Notes under the pieces: model-generated
Told to the model about the DNA's origin: nothing
Seen by the model: the letters and a program-made list of their open reading frames with translations, nothing else
The model's database searches: none
Part shown: positions 47,228-56,848 of the stretch, piece after piece
Numbering within the stretch: the stretch's first letter is position 1
Layout: each line of letters begins with the position of its first letter
Made by a program: the position numbers and the translations under genes
NCBI RefSeq assembly: GCF_963678185.1
Contig: NZ_OY782757.1
Coordinates: 3,676,501 to 3,740,500, forward strand
Direction: 5' to 3'
DNA: 64,000 bases
Origin: an uncultured Tolumonas sp.
GTDB lineage: Bacteria > Pseudomonadota > Gammaproteobacteria > Enterobacterales > Aeromonadaceae

Positions 47228-48580
47228 ATGGACGTACGTGAGCTTGTTTGTCTGCGTACCGCCTCAGTATGGATTATGCCTAAGGAAGCGCTTGCAGCAG
47301 GATGGCTGCCATGCCCGGCGAATACGATAAGAGAAGCCATTGATCTTTATGAGCGACGTAATCCGCTGGTGGGGATCATTTTGCTCGATAATTTTGGCAA
47401 AAATGAAGATATCGATCGGGAACTAGAGTTCATGCTGGCAAAAACCAGCACCACGATGGAGTGGATTGGTCTGGTAACACCCGAAATGGCCAGTCAACCA
47501 ATTACCCGTGATTTGTTAGCAAAATATCTCTATGACTACCATACCATGCCAATTGATGATGCGCGGATAATGACATCGTTAGGGCATGCATACGGTATGG
47601 CCAGCCTAAGATCATCGCCGCCTTTTTATTGCAATATGGGCGCAACTTCCGGGCATGATTGTATGATTGGTGATAGCCCGGCCATGCGAAAAGTTTTTCG
47701 CCAATTAAGTAAACTGGCAGTTGTTGATTCTTCGGTCATGTTAATGGGCGAGAGCGGCACAGGTAAGGAATTAGCCGCGCGTACTATTTTCCAACAATCA
47801 AAACGGCGAGCGGGCCCGTTTATCGCAGTAAACTGCGGAGCTATACCAAGCAATCTGATCCAATCTGAATTATTCGGCCATGAAAAAGGCTCTTTTACCG
47901 GTGCCTGTCGCCGCCAGATCGGTCATATTGAAGCTGCCAATGGTGGCACTTTATTTCTAGATGAAATTGGTGATTTACCACTGGAATTGCAGGCCAACTT
48001 ATTACGGTTTCTGCAAGAAAGACAGATCACCCGTGTTGGTGGCACTGAACCGATCCCGGTGGATCTACGCGTTATATCCGCGACAAATCGTGATCTTCGT
48101 GAAGATGTAAAAACCGGCCATTTCCGCAAAGATCTTTATTTTCGGCTTTGTGTCTTAGATCTTGAATTACCACCGCTTCGAGAACGACGTGGTGACGTTG
48201 AGTTATTAGCCTACCATTTTCTTTGTAATTTAAGAGACAGTCTCAACCCGTTGGTGCGAGGATTCAGCCCCGCCACATTACAGCAGATGCGTACTTATCA
48301 CTGGCCTGGGAATGTTCGTGAGTTAAAAAACCGCGTAGCCAGAGCATTAGTGATGTGCGAAAAACGGATCATCACCCCGCAAGATCTAGAATTAGCGCCT
48401 GACACTCAATTGCCGCAACATCAGACTTTAGCTGAGGTTCGGGCTGCGGCGGAAATGCAGGCTATGCAACGAGCGCTGCATGAATCAGGAAACAATATGA
48501 TGGCTGCTGCACGTCAACTTGGGGTATCACGGGTGACGTTATATAGAATGCTCGACAAATACAAATTGTTGGCATCTTGA
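47228..48580 (+). CDS. VpsR-type sigma-54 activator family regulator
   Basis: This 450-residue protein has an N-terminal VpsR-type domain (to about 130; DYHTMPIDDARIMTSLGHAYGMA), an AAA+ domain with Walker A GESGTGKE (174-181) and Walker B TLFLDEIGD (241-249), and a Fis-type HTH (about 423-446). The sigma-54 contact loop is GSFTGA (221-226), not GAFTGA. Vibrio VpsR and Pseudomonas FleQ are c-di-GMP-binding relatives. Here it is next to a diguanylate cyclase. Binding of c-di-GMP and use of sigma-54 are inferences. AAGG precedes the ATG. Confidence 0.88.
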   Translation: MDVRELVCLRTASVWIMPKEALAAGWLPCPANTIREAIDLYERRNPLVGIILLDNFGKNEDIDRELEFMLAKTSTTMEWIGLVTPEMASQPITRDLLAKYLYDYHTMPIDDARIMTSLGHAYGMASLRSSPPFYCNMGATSGHDCMIGDSPAMRKVFRQLSKLAVVDSSVMLMGESGTGKELAARTIFQQSKRRAGPFIAVNCGAIPSNLIQSELFGHEKGSFTGACRRQIGHIEAANGGTLFLDEIGDLPLELQANLLRFLQERQITRVGGTEPIPVDLRVISATNRDLREDVKTGHFRKDLYFRLCVLDLELPPLRERRGDVELLAYHFLCNLRDSLNPLVRGFSPATLQQMRTYHWPGNVRELKNRVARALVMCEKRIITPQDLELAPDTQLPQHQTLAEVRAAAEMQAMQRALHESGNNMMAAARQLGVSRVTLYRMLDKYKLLAS

Positions 48581-48814
48581 CGTGATGCGACGTTACTTCA
48601 AGATCCACTCAATCTATAAACGTATGGCTCTGCTTACTTTATGAGTAAGATAACCATCACATCACCACATACTGACTTATTCTCTTCCCCTATTTCAAAT
48701 CATTTACTAACTACATCTCAGGCCTGTTGCAAACACATTGATGAGAAAAATGAATTTAGATTCATCAACTTTCGCCTAAACTATTCAATAGTGCTCTAGC
48801 CAAGGAAGGATCAG

Positions 48815-49756
48815 ATGACAATGTTCAGCTCTGATTTAAGTATAAATATTGAATATGCCCTGAGAGAAAGAGAAGAGCAGCTTCGATTCGTTCTGGAAGG
48901 TTCAGAGCTGGGTTTCTGGGATTGGAATATTGAAACGCACAGCGTAAAACGCAATGAGCGTTGGGCAATCATGCTGGGTTATACCTATGAGGAAATCCAG
49001 CAAACCACACAACAATGGACTGACTTTATTTATCCTGATGACAGAGAGCGGGCATGGGCATCGATAAAAGACGTGCTTGAGGGTCGTTCACTAATTCATA
49101 AGATTGAATATCGAATGCTGCATAAAGATGGCGGGTATCGATGGATTCTTGATCAGGCAAAGGTAATGCAGCGTGATAATGACGGGAAGCCAATAAGGAT
49201 GTGTGGCACTCACACGGATATTACTGAACGGAAAAATCTGGAATTAGAGCTGGAACGTCAGGCTCATATAGATTATCTCACCGGCATAAATAATCGCAGA
49301 TATTTTATGATGTTGGCTAACAATGAGCTCAAACGTGATAAACGTCATCATCATGATTTATCCCTACTGATGTTCGATGTTGATCACTTTAAAGCGATTA
49401 ATGACCAATATGGCCATCAAGTAGGTGATCTGGTACTTCAAAAATTAGTGATTGAGTGTCGCGATAATTTGCGAACGGAAGATATTTTTGGCCGCATAGG
49501 TGGAGAAGAATTTGCCGTATTGTTACCCGAAACAGGTATCGAGGCTTCGGTTGAAGTGGCAGAACGACTACGTATGGTTACAGCGAATACTTGTCAGGTG
49601 TTAGAAAATGGTAAGTCATTGCGTGTAACGATCTCAGTAGGAGTCACTTCCTGCTCATGCAGTGATGATATTGATCTCTTACTCAGCCAGGCAGATAAAG
49701 CATTGTATAACGCTAAGAACTCTGGACGAAATAAAGTCTGTATATGGAACGAATAG
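48815..49756 (+). CDS. PAS-GGDEF diguanylate cyclase
   Basis: This 313-residue protein has a PAS/PAC sensor (residues 20-145, including ELGFWDWNIE and CGTHTDITERK) and a GGDEF domain from about 152 to the end. The active site is GGEEF (229-233), and the product-inhibition I-site RTED (220-223) sits five residues before it. LTGINNRRYF and FDVDHFKAINDQYGH are intact, so c-di-GMP synthesis is expected. There is no transmembrane segment, so it is cytosolic. AAGGA precedes the start. It follows the VpsR-type gene by 234 bases. Confidence 0.93.
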   Translation: MTMFSSDLSINIEYALREREEQLRFVLEGSELGFWDWNIETHSVKRNERWAIMLGYTYEEIQQTTQQWTDFIYPDDRERAWASIKDVLEGRSLIHKIEYRMLHKDGGYRWILDQAKVMQRDNDGKPIRMCGTHTDITERKNLELELERQAHIDYLTGINNRRYFMMLANNELKRDKRHHHDLSLLMFDVDHFKAINDQYGHQVGDLVLQKLVIECRDNLRTEDIFGRIGGEEFAVLLPETGIEASVEVAERLRMVTANTCQVLENGKSLRVTISVGVTSCSCSDDIDLLLSQADKALYNAKNSGRNKVCIWNE

Positions 49757-49802
49757 ACCATACATATATTTTCCAGAAAAACCTGATACAACCAAAAGCC
49801 CA

Positions 49803-49837
49803 AAACAAAAAAGCCTCACATTGCTGTGAGGCTTTCA
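49803..49837 (-). terminator. Terminator of the tRNA operon
   Basis: On the minus strand AAAGCCTCACA and TGTGAGGCTTT form an 11 bp stem around GCAA, followed by TTTTGTTTT. It lies just past the last tRNA-Phe and also faces the end of the diguanylate cyclase gene. Confidence 0.88.
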
Positions 49838-49843
49838 TATTCA

Positions 49844-49919
49844 TGGTGCCCAGACGCGGAATCGAACCACGGACACGCGGATTTTCAATCCGCTGCTCTA
49901 CCGACTGAGCTATCTGGGC
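49844..49919 (-). tRNA. tRNA-Phe (GAA), second copy
   Basis: The 76-base cloverleaf has acceptor GCCCAGA paired with TCTGGGC, anticodon loop TTGAAAA with GAA, T arm GGTTCGATTCC and encoded CCA. It is identical to the copy at 50054-50129. Confidence 0.97.
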
Positions 49920-49931
49920 TAAGAGAAGGAA

Positions 49932-50007
<76 letters not shown>

Positions 50008-50053
50008 ACACAAATTTGTTACTTAACTCGCCGCAGCAAGTTAACTTAAATGA

Positions 50054-50129
50054 TGGTGCCCAGACGCGGAATCGAACCACGGACACGCGGATTTTCAATC
50101 CGCTGCTCTACCGACTGAGCTATCTGGGC
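50054..50129 (-). tRNA. tRNA-Phe (GAA), first copy
   Basis: It is identical in all 76 bases to the downstream copy: acceptor GCCCAGA/TCTGGGC, anticodon GAA, encoded CCA. It is the promoter-proximal gene of the Phe-Thr-Phe array. Confidence 0.97.
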
Positions 50130-50139
50130 AACGGGGCGC

Positions 50140-50168
50140 ATTAAACAAAATAAGCGGTTTTAAGTCAA
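50140..50168 (-). promoter_or_regulatory. Predicted promoter of the tRNA operon
   Basis: On the minus strand TTGACT (50168-50163) and TTTAAT (50145-50140) are 17 bases apart, ten bases before the first tRNA. A GC-rich GCGCCCC discriminator follows, as at promoters under stringent (ppGpp/DksA) control. Confidence 0.78.
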
Positions 50169-50258
50169 CGCTTTTTTCCGAAACCCCTCAATTTTCAGTT
50201 CGTTTGCTGCTTTGCTGAACAAAACCAGAATATAGCTGGTTTATTCCTAGACAAACGG

Positions 50259-50534
50259 TTATTTAGCGCTCGGTGGCACATAACCGTCGATTTGCACTTC
50301 ACCATCTTCAAACAGATATTTTTCCATCTCCGCTTGCAGCAAAGCACGATGCTCGGTGTTCATCATGTTGAGTTTCTTTTCATTGATCAGCATGGTCTGT
50401 TTTTTTTGCCATTCCGCCCAGGCTTCCTGAGAGATGTTGTCAAAAATCCGCTTACCCAATTCACCGGGCACCAGTTGAAAGGCCATACCAGGTGCTTCTT
50501 TTTTTAGGCGCTGACAAAAAACAATTCGGGACAT
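50259..50534 (-). CDS. yggX: Probable Fe(2+)-trafficking protein YggX
   Basis: This 91-residue protein begins [17 protein letters not shown], with Cys7 needed for its oxidative-stress role. [23 protein letters not shown] is diagnostic. YggX protects iron-sulfur clusters. It is 11 bases after mutY on the same strand, as in E. coli, where both are linked to oxidative damage. Confidence 0.97.
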   Translation of the reverse strand: MSRIVFCQRLKKEAPGMAFQLVPGELGKRIFDNISQEAWAEWQKKQTMLINEKKLNMMNTEHRALLQAEMEKYLFEDGEVQIDGYVPPSAK

Positions 50535-50545
50535 AGTTATTTTCT

Positions 50546-51598
50546 CTATTGTTGCAGTTCAGGATAAGTCAGTAATTTCAGTGTCACCGCAGACAGGCCA
50601 ACACTGGATGGTTGCTTGAGGTTATACCAAAGTTCGTTGCTTTGCTCCATGATGCTGTGTGCAGGATGCGGCAAGCTGACCAGCAGTGGTGTGATATCCA
50701 GATGAAAGTGGCTGAAAGTGTGCCGGAAGGCGCTCAGCGATTGAATAGTCAGCCCTGTATAGCCTTGTTGCTGCAACCAGTGCTGCGCTTCGCTAACATC
50801 ACTAAATTCGGGAAAGCTGAATAATCCGCCCCAAATGCCCTGTACCGGGCGTTGTTGCAACCAGACACTCTGTGCATGACGCATGATCAATAGACAGGTC
50901 TGTTTTACCGGAATTTGCTTCTTATTCGGTTTTGGGGTTGGGTAGGCCGTTGGTTTACCTTGCAGATAACCACCACAATCATCGTTCATCGGGCAAAGGG
51001 TGCATTGCGGTTTAGTGCGGCTGCAAAGGCTGGCACCCAGATCCATCATCGCCTGGTTATAGTGCTCCACTCGCTCTGCTGGGGTGAGTTTGTTCGCCCA
51101 ATCCCAAAGTTCATTTTCAATCTGCTTTTGCCCCGGCCAGCCTTCCAGTGCTAACCAGCGTGTAAGCACACGTTTGACGTTACCATCTAAAATCGCATGG
51201 TGCTGTTTTAGTGAGAGCGACAAAATAGCGCCGGCTGTGGAGCGACCAATACCCGGTAATTCAACGACATCATCGAAAGTTTCAGGAAACACGCCCTGAT
51301 ATTGATCGCGTATAACTTCCGCCGCTTTATGCAGATTACGCGCGCGGGCGTAATAACCAAGCCCTGTCCACAGATGTAAGACTTCATCTAATGGTGCATT
51401 GGCGAGGCTTAGCACATCGGGAAAGTGCGCCATAAAGCGTTCGTAATACGGGATCACGGTGCTGACTTGCGTCTGTTGCAACATGATTTCCGAAATCCAG
51501 ACGCGATAGGGAGTTTTATCCTGTTGCCAAGGCAATGTTTTACGCCCGGATACGTCATACCAGTTCAGTAAACGCTGTGAAAAAGTAGCTGGATTCAA
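50546..51598 (-). CDS. mutY: Adenine DNA glycosylase MutY
   Basis: This 350-residue glycosylase removes A opposite 8-oxoG. Glu37 ([10 protein letters not shown]), the helix-hairpin-helix [10 protein letters not shown], Asp138 (ILDGNVKRV) and the 4Fe-4S ligands Cys192/199/202/208 are all at E. coli positions. The C-terminal NUDIX-like domain recognises 8-oxoG. I chose TTG 51598 because it gives the E. coli length and has AGAGG nine bases upstream; the frame opens 22 codons earlier. Confidence 0.96.
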   Translation of the reverse strand: MNPATFSQRLLNWYDVSGRKTLPWQQDKTPYRVWISEIMLQQTQVSTVIPYYERFMAHFPDVLSLANAPLDEVLHLWTGLGYYARARNLHKAAEVIRDQYQGVFPETFDDVVELPGIGRSTAGAILSLSLKQHHAILDGNVKRVLTRWLALEGWPGQKQIENELWDWANKLTPAERVEHYNQAMMDLGASLCSRTKPQCTLCPMNDDCGGYLQGKPTAYPTPKPNKKQIPVKQTCLLIMRHAQSVWLQQRPVQGIWGGLFSFPEFSDVSEAQHWLQQQGYTGLTIQSLSAFRHTFSHFHLDITPLLVSLPHPAHSIMEQSNELWYNLKQPSSVGLSAVTLKLLTYPELQQ

Positions 51599-51770
51599 AC
51601 TAAAAAACCTCTGTCGATGAAGCCTGCATGCTGTCACAGCCAAGTGATGCTGTAAACGATACAAAAAGTAAGGTTTACCGGTGGAATGAAGGCGAAAATC
51701 GGCTTTCTGCTTGCACCTTCATATTATCTCTGGATAATGCCAACGCCCTGTTAACAGATAGAGAGACACC

Positions 51771-52499
51771 ATGACCGAGCATGATGAAATGACCGTCGGT
51801 GAAGAACAAACCGAAGATGGTAAATTTATGCGCCGCATCCGCAGTTTTGTGCGTCGTGAAGGCCGTCTGACCCGAGGTCAGGATCGCGCATTACAAGAAT
51901 TGTGGCCGGTGATGGGCGTCGAATTCCGCGATGAGATGTTAGATCTCGCCAAGCTGTTTGGTCGTGAAGCGCCAGTCGTGCTGGAAATCGGTTTTGGCAT
52001 GGGTAAATCACTGGTAGAAATGGCCGCAGCAGCGCCTGAGAAAAACTTCATCGGTATTGAAGTGCATCGTCCTGGTGTTGGTGCCTGTTTAACATCAGCA
52101 CAAGAGGCGGGCATTACCAATTTACGTCTATTCTGCCACGATGCGGTGGAAGTGTTGGGTCAGATGATCCCTGATCAAAGCATTGATACTTTGCAGCTGT
52201 TTTTCCCTGATCCTTGGCATAAATCACGTCATCATAAACGCCGGATCGTGCAACCAGCTTTCGTACAAATGCTGCGTCCGAAGCTGAAAATTGATGGCAT
52301 CTTCCACATGGCAACCGATTGGGAAAACTACGCGGAGCATATGGTGGAAGTGATGAGCGTGGCGGAAGGGTTTGCTAATACGGTAACGGATGGTGTGTAT
52401 GCACCACGCCCTGATTCTCGTCCGCTGACTAAATTTGAACAACGTGGCCATCGTTTAGGTCACGGCGTGTGGGATCTGCTGTTTGCGCGTAAAAGCTAA
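51771..52499 (+). CDS. trmB: tRNA (guanine-N7)-methyltransferase
   Basis: This 242-residue SAM enzyme forms m7G46 in t[20 protein letters not shown] is the SAM site; [15 protein letters not shown] and [19 protein letters not shown] are diagnostic. It is divergent from mutY, as in E. coli. An AGAGAG sequence precedes the ATG. A terminator follows. Confidence 0.97.
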   Translation: MTEHDEMTVGEEQTEDGKFMRRIRSFVRREGRLTRGQDRALQELWPVMGVEFRDEMLDLAKLFGREAPVVLEIGFGMGKSLVEMAAAAPEKNFIGIEVHRPGVGACLTSAQEAGITNLRLFCHDAVEVLGQMIPDQSIDTLQLFFPDPWHKSRHHKRRIVQPAFVQMLRPKLKIDGIFHMATDWENYAEHMVEVMSVAEGFANTVTDGVYAPRPDSRPLTKFEQRGHRLGHGVWDLLFARKS

Positions 52500-52525
52500 T
52501 CGCGCAGACTAGCAGCATGAATTAA

Positions 52526-52560
52526 AACGGCCTGTTATCAGATGATACAGGCCGTTATTG
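52526..52560. terminator. Terminator between trmB and hemW
   Basis: AACGGCCTGTTATC and GATACAGGCCGTT form a stem of about 13 bp with one bulged T and a short loop, followed by ATTGTTT. It lies between convergent genes. Confidence 0.8.
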
Positions 52561-52601
52561 TTTCTGCGGTTAACACCGTTGCAATTTCAAGTTGGCAGAG
52601 T

Positions 52602-53747
52602 TTACTCTTCCATCAACATCGTTAGTAAGCTGTTCAGGTAGCGATAGCCTAATTCGGTGACTTGCCATTCACTCGCGGTCTGTTGCAGTAAGCCTTGCTC
52701 ATAAGCTTTAGCAAACATCGGCTCAACAGATTCTGCTGTTAAACCAGTTCTGAGTGTCAATTCAGCTTTGGGAACAGGTTGAAACAGGCGCATCCGGTTC
52801 ATGAAATATTCAAACGGACGATCTTCGTTTTCCACATCCCAGCTTTGATCTAAAAATGCTCGTTCTGGATCAAGATAGCCTTTCGGGTGTTTTACCTTCG
52901 CTGTGCGAATGATCCGGTTTTCCTGCGGTAAGGTGATCTTGCCATGCGCACCGCAACCGATGCCGAGATAGTCACCAAACTGCCAGTAATTCAGATTGTG
53001 CCGACATTCGAAACCGGGCTTGGCGTAAGCCGAGATCTCATATTGCTGATAGCCTGCGTCCAGCAATAATTGGTGGCCTTGTTCTTGGATATCCCACAAC
53101 GTTTCGTCTTCGGGCAATACCGGAGGGCGGGAACCAAATGCGGTGTTGGGTTCAATAGTCAGTTGATACCAAGACAGATGCGGTGGGGCGATCTCAATCG
53201 CTTGTTTGAGATCGTAGAGCGCATCGCTGATGCTTTGCTCAGGTAAACCGTGCATCAGGTCGATATTAAAACTGCGTAAACCAGCCTGCTTCGCTTGCAA
53301 CCCTGCTGCAACTGCTTGCTGTGGATCGTGGATACGGCCCAATTTCTGCAATTTTTCCGGCTGGAAACTTTGCACACCGATACTGATACGGGTGACACCG
53401 GCTTGTTGATAACCGACAAAGCGACCAGCTTCCACAGTGCCGGGGTTGGCTTCTAAGGTAATTTCAATGTCATTGGCAAACGGAATGCGCGCCGCCACAC
53501 CTTGCAGCAAATCTTTAATGGCATTTGCAGAAAACAGACTCGGTGTGCCACCGCCGATAAAAATACTCTGCAGTTGGCGGTTTTGCACATAGCCCAAATC
53601 AGCATCAAGATCGGCCAACAACGCCGCCACATAGTCTGTTTCCGGTACATTCTGTTTTAAGGCGTGCGAATTGAAATCACAATACGGACATTTCTGTACG
53701 CACCAGGGAATATGGGTATACAGGCTCAGTGGCGGTAGTTGCAGCAT
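52602..53747 (-). CDS. hemW: Radical SAM heme chaperone HemW
   Basis: This 381-residue radical SAM protein has the cluster motif Cys16-x3-Cys20-x2-Cys23 (WCVQKCPYCDF), GGGTPSLF, and the heme-binding HNLNYW that separates HemW from HemN, the oxygen-independent coproporphyrinogen oxidase. HemW delivers heme to respiratory enzymes. It is three bases downstream of rdgB, as in E. coli. Confidence 0.95.
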   Translation of the reverse strand: MLQLPPLSLYTHIPWCVQKCPYCDFNSHALKQNVPETDYVAALLADLDADLGYVQNRQLQSIFIGGGTPSLFSANAIKDLLQGVAARIPFANDIEITLEANPGTVEAGRFVGYQQAGVTRISIGVQSFQPEKLQKLGRIHDPQQAVAAGLQAKQAGLRSFNIDLMHGLPEQSISDALYDLKQAIEIAPPHLSWYQLTIEPNTAFGSRPPVLPEDETLWDIQEQGHQLLLDAGYQQYEISAYAKPGFECRHNLNYWQFGDYLGIGCGAHGKITLPQENRIIRTAKVKHPKGYLDPERAFLDQSWDVENEDRPFEYFMNRMRLFQPVPKAELTLRTGLTAESVEPMFAKAYEQGLLQQTASEWQVTELGYRYLNSLLTMLMEE

Positions 53748-53750
53748 AAA

Positions 53751-54341
53751 TTACTCTTGCAGGGCTTTAGCGAGTTGCGCCAGCGCTTTACCACGATGGC
53801 TTAAGCAGTTTTTGGTTGCCGGCTCCAGTTCGGCGGCGGTGCAGTCGAGATCCGGCACATTAAAGATTGGATCATAACCAAAACCATTTTCACCGCTTGG
53901 TTCGGTGGCGAGAGAGCCTTCCCAGCTGGCCTGGCAAATAATCGGGGTTGGATCATCAGCATGGCGCATATACACCAGCACACACCAGTAACGTGCAGTA
54001 CGTAATACCGGCGGCACGCCGTTCATCTCTTCCAGCAGCTTTTCCAGATTGTCTTGATCGGAAGCATCTTCGCCGGCGTAACGGGCAGAATAGACACCGG
54101 GGCGGCCCAGCAGGGCATCAACTTCAATTCCTGAATCATCAGCAATCGCGGGCAGGCCAGTAATGCGCGCAGCATGGCGTGCTTTGATAATGGCATTTTC
54201 AACGAACGTGGTGCCGGTTTCTGGCACGCTTTCAACATTAAATTCACTTTGCGGAACGACTGCGTAATTCAGGTCGGCCAGTAATGCATTGAGTTCTTCA
54301 ACTTTCTTTTTATTGCCGGTGGCAAGAACTACCTTTTCCAT
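53751..54341 (-). CDS. rdgB: XTP/dITP pyrophosphatase
   Basis: This 196-residue Ham1-family enzyme clears deaminated purine nucleoside triphosphates. [42 protein letters not shown] and [11 protein letters not shown] are the signatures. It belongs to the yggS-proC-yggT-yggU-rdgB-hemW block. Confidence 0.97.
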   Translation of the reverse strand: MEKVVLATGNKKKVEELNALLADLNYAVVPQSEFNVESVPETGTTFVENAIIKARHAARITGLPAIADDSGIEVDALLGRPGVYSARYAGEDASDQDNLEKLLEEMNGVPPVLRTARYWCVLVYMRHADDPTPIICQASWEGSLATEPSGENGFGYDPIFNVPDLDCTAAELEPATKNCLSHRGKALAQLAKALQE

Positions 54342-54434
54342 ATTCAGACTCCGTAATCAAATCGGCGACATAATAACGTTGGATGTAGTTCTGTACCACT
54401 TGCGATTAACGGTATTCGCAGCAGGAAGAACGAA

Positions 54435-54725
54435 TCAGCCTATCGGCTGTTCTAAAATCGCGGGGAGTTGTTGTGGTGAAGTAATGCGAACCGTTTTGTG
54501 CCGCCCAAGCTCGCCTTTGTGGATCACGATCTGGCTTTTGGCCACTTTGAATTGTTTCGACAAAAACTTGATCAGATGCGCATTCGCCTGGCCATCCACT
54601 GGTGGTGCAGTGATCGCAATTTTCAGCTCTTCGCCATGCCACCCCTGAATTTGATCGCGGCTGGCTTTGGGCTGGATGTAAACATCCAGCCAAACTTCAT
54701 CACCATCTTGTCGAAAACCAGCCAT
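54435..54725 (-). CDS. yggU: UPF0235 protein YggU
   Basis: This 96-residue DUF167 protein has [40 protein letters not shown], given here by its key parts [13 protein letters not shown] and ELGRHKTV. Function is unknown. ATG 54725 overlaps the yggT stop by one base (TAATG) and gives the E. coli length; the frame opens five codons earlier. Confidence 0.93.
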   Translation of the reverse strand: MAGFRQDGDEVWLDVYIQPKASRDQIQGWHGEELKIAITAPPVDGQANAHLIKFLSKQFKVAKSQIVIHKGELGRHKTVRITSPQQLPAILEQPIG

Positions 54726-55276
54726 TACAGCTGGTTCCAAAGTGGGCCGACTAAATCCAGCATCAGGAAGTTGATCCCTTGCAGAATAAAGAACAGCACC
54801 AACACCGACAGATCTAAACCACCGAGTGACGGCAGGAAACGGCGGATTGGGCTCAGCAGTGGTTCGGTCAGTTGATACAGTACATACTCGACAGAACTAC
54901 GGCCCTGGCTGATCCAACTTAAAATAGCGCGGGCAATCAAAATCCAGAACAGCAGTGAACCGGCTTGTTTTAACACCACCAGAAAGCTCAGTAACAACAG
55001 ACCGGTTACATTAATTTTCAGCACGCCCATCCACATAAAGGCAATGAATTTCAACGCGGCAACCGCATAGGCCAGCAGCAAGGACGCGAAATCAATGCCT
55101 CGGAAGCCAGGGATAACACGACGTAACGGGCTTAATATCGGGTGTGTCAGTTTCACTGCCACCTGACTCAATGGATTATAAAAATCTGCTCTGGCCCATT
55201 GCAGCCAAAACCGCAGTAATACCACCATCAAATAGAGGCTAAACGCAGTATCCAGCAGAAAAAACAGTGTATTCAT
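54725..55276 (-). CDS. yggT: YggT family integral membrane protein
   Basis: This 183-residue protein has two YggT modules, each with a hydrophobic helix and a [12 protein letters not shown] amphipathic loop ([38 protein letters not shown]). Members are linked to osmotic tolerance and cell shape. It lies between proC and yggU with short gaps. Confidence 0.93.
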   Translation of the reverse strand: MNTLFFLLDTAFSLYLMVVLLRFWLQWARADFYNPLSQVAVKLTHPILSPLRRVIPGFRGIDFASLLLAYAVAALKFIAFMWMGVLKINVTGLLLLSFLVVLKQAGSLLFWILIARAILSWISQGRSSVEYVLYQLTEPLLSPIRRFLPSLGGLDLSVLVLFFILQGINFLMLDLVGPLWNQL

Positions 55277-55284
55277 GAGAATCC

Positions 55285-56109
55285 TTAGAAAAGTGTTTCC
55301 ATTTCTTCAGCGCGGCGTTGGGCTGCTTGCATGGCAATACTCACCAGATCAGCCAGTTTTCCTTCCTCAAAAGCATTAATGGCTGCCGCTGTGGTGCCAC
55401 CTTTCGAGGTTACCTGCGCACGCAAAGTAGCCAGCTCTGTTTCTGGGTTCGCAATCACCATCTGTGCTGCACCTAATGCTGTTTCTTGCACTAACAGACG
55501 AGCGGCTTCAGTGCTAAAGCCCATACGCTGTGCTTCTTCCACCATATATTGCATGAACAGGAAGAAATACGCAGGACCACTGCCAGATGCTGCGGTGACG
55601 ACGTTGATATCCGCTTCGTCATTGACCCACAACGTTTTACCCACGGCTTGCAGCATCTCTTGCGCAAATTGACGATCAGTTGCATTGACTACTGCGGGTG
55701 CAAACAGACCGGTCATGCCAATACCAATCAAAGACGGCGTATTCGGCATGCAACGGACAATATTCTGATGTCCGTTCAGCAAACCTTGTAAGCGAGCAAC
55801 GCTGACACCGGCTGCAATCGAAATGAATAGTTTATTACCAAAATCGCCAATAACTGGGGCTAGTTGCGCCAGCATTTCCGCCATAAATTGTGGCTTAACG
55901 GCCAAAACGATCACATCGGCATTTTTTACCGCCGCAACATTGTCATTGCTGCCAGTGATACCAAATTCTTTACCCAACTCTTGAGCTTTCAGGGCATCAA
56001 TATCTGTGGCATGAATTTTACTACCTGGAAAACCAGCATTGATTAATCCGCTGATCAGGCTGCGGGCCATATTGCCGGCACCAATAAACGCAATATTTCT
56101 TTGTTCCAT
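55285..56109 (-). CDS. proC: Pyrroline-5-carboxylate reductase
   Basis: This 274-residue NAD(P)H enzyme completes proline synthesis. IAFIGAGNMARSLISGL is the Rossmann motif; CMPNTPSLIGIGMTGLFA and VTAASGSGPAYFFLFM are diagnostic, and TSKGGTTAAAI is near the C-terminus. It lies five bases after yggS. E. coli proC lies elsewhere, but proC next to yggS/yggT is common in other gammaproteobacteria. Confidence 0.97.
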   Translation of the reverse strand: MEQRNIAFIGAGNMARSLISGLINAGFPGSKIHATDIDALKAQELGKEFGITGSNDNVAAVKNADVIVLAVKPQFMAEMLAQLAPVIGDFGNKLFISIAAGVSVARLQGLLNGHQNIVRCMPNTPSLIGIGMTGLFAPAVVNATDRQFAQEMLQAVGKTLWVNDEADINVVTAASGSGPAYFFLFMQYMVEEAQRMGFSTEAARLLVQETALGAAQMVIANPETELATLRAQVTSKGGTTAAAINAFEEGKLADLVSIAMQAAQRRAEEMETLF

Positions 56110-56114
56110 GATTC

Positions 56115-56816
56115 CTACTTATATTCTCTGCTGCCGAAGATCGCTGTACCAATTCGCACCATAGTGCTGCCGCAACTGATGGCGAGTGGCATGTCATCTG
56201 TCATGCCCATGGATAGCGTATCTACCGATGGATATTGGGATTTTAATTGGTTAAATAGTTGTTGCATATGCAGAAAGTTATCACGAACTACGTTCATGTC
56301 ATCGGTATTTTCAGCAATTGTCATTAACCCGCGTAGTTTTAAGCGTGGGAATTGGCTAATTATGCCAGCCAGGCCAAAAACTTCATCAGCATTAATACCC
56401 GATTTGGTCTGTTCTCCGCTAATATTAATCTGAAGGCAGATATTCAGTGCCGGGAGATTGGCTGGTCGTTGCTCATTCAGTCGTTGGGCTATTTTTTCGC
56501 GATCAACGCTATGAACCCAGTCAAAATGTTCAGCGACAGGTTTAGTTTTATTCGATTGCAACGGACCGATGAAATGCCATTCGATTCCAGCATAATCGGG
56601 GTTAGTTTGTAATAGTTGGATTTTTGGGATCGCTTCCTGAACATAAGATTCACCAAATTGCCGTTGACCGGCTTGATAGGCGGCATAAATCGCCTCTATC
56701 GGTTTGGTTTTACTAACAGCCAGCAACTGTACGTCATCCGGTGCGCGGCCGGCCTGGCGGGTGAGCGAAGCGATCTGATCTTGTATGGCGAGCAAGCGCG
56801 ATGCTATGTCATTCAT
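56115..56816 (-). CDS. yggS: PLP homeostasis protein YggS
   Basis: This 233-residue single-domain alanine-racemase-fold protein binds PLP at Lys36 (LLAVSKTKP). FGESYVQEA, WHFIGPLQSNK, LQINISGEQTKSG and LSMGMTDDMPLAI are conserved. It controls PLP supply and amino-acid pools. It is divergent from pilT by 32 bases, as in most gammaproteobacteria. Confidence 0.97.
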   Translation of the reverse strand: MNDIASRLLAIQDQIASLTRQAGRAPDDVQLLAVSKTKPIEAIYAAYQAGQRQFGESYVQEAIPKIQLLQTNPDYAGIEWHFIGPLQSNKTKPVAEHFDWVHSVDREKIAQRLNEQRPANLPALNICLQINISGEQTKSGINADEVFGLAGIISQFPRLKLRGLMTIAENTDDMNVVRDNFLHMQQLFNQLKSQYPSVDTLSMGMTDDMPLAISCGSTMVRIGTAIFGSREYK

Positions 56817-56848
56817 TGGTTCAGTTTTTGTTGGGAGTGGGATAAATA

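Noticed and set aside
40508..49843. Genomic island integrated at tRNA-Phe
   Set aside because: The accessory genes end at the tRNA 3' side, but I found no integrase and no repeated tRNA 3' end near 40.5 kb.
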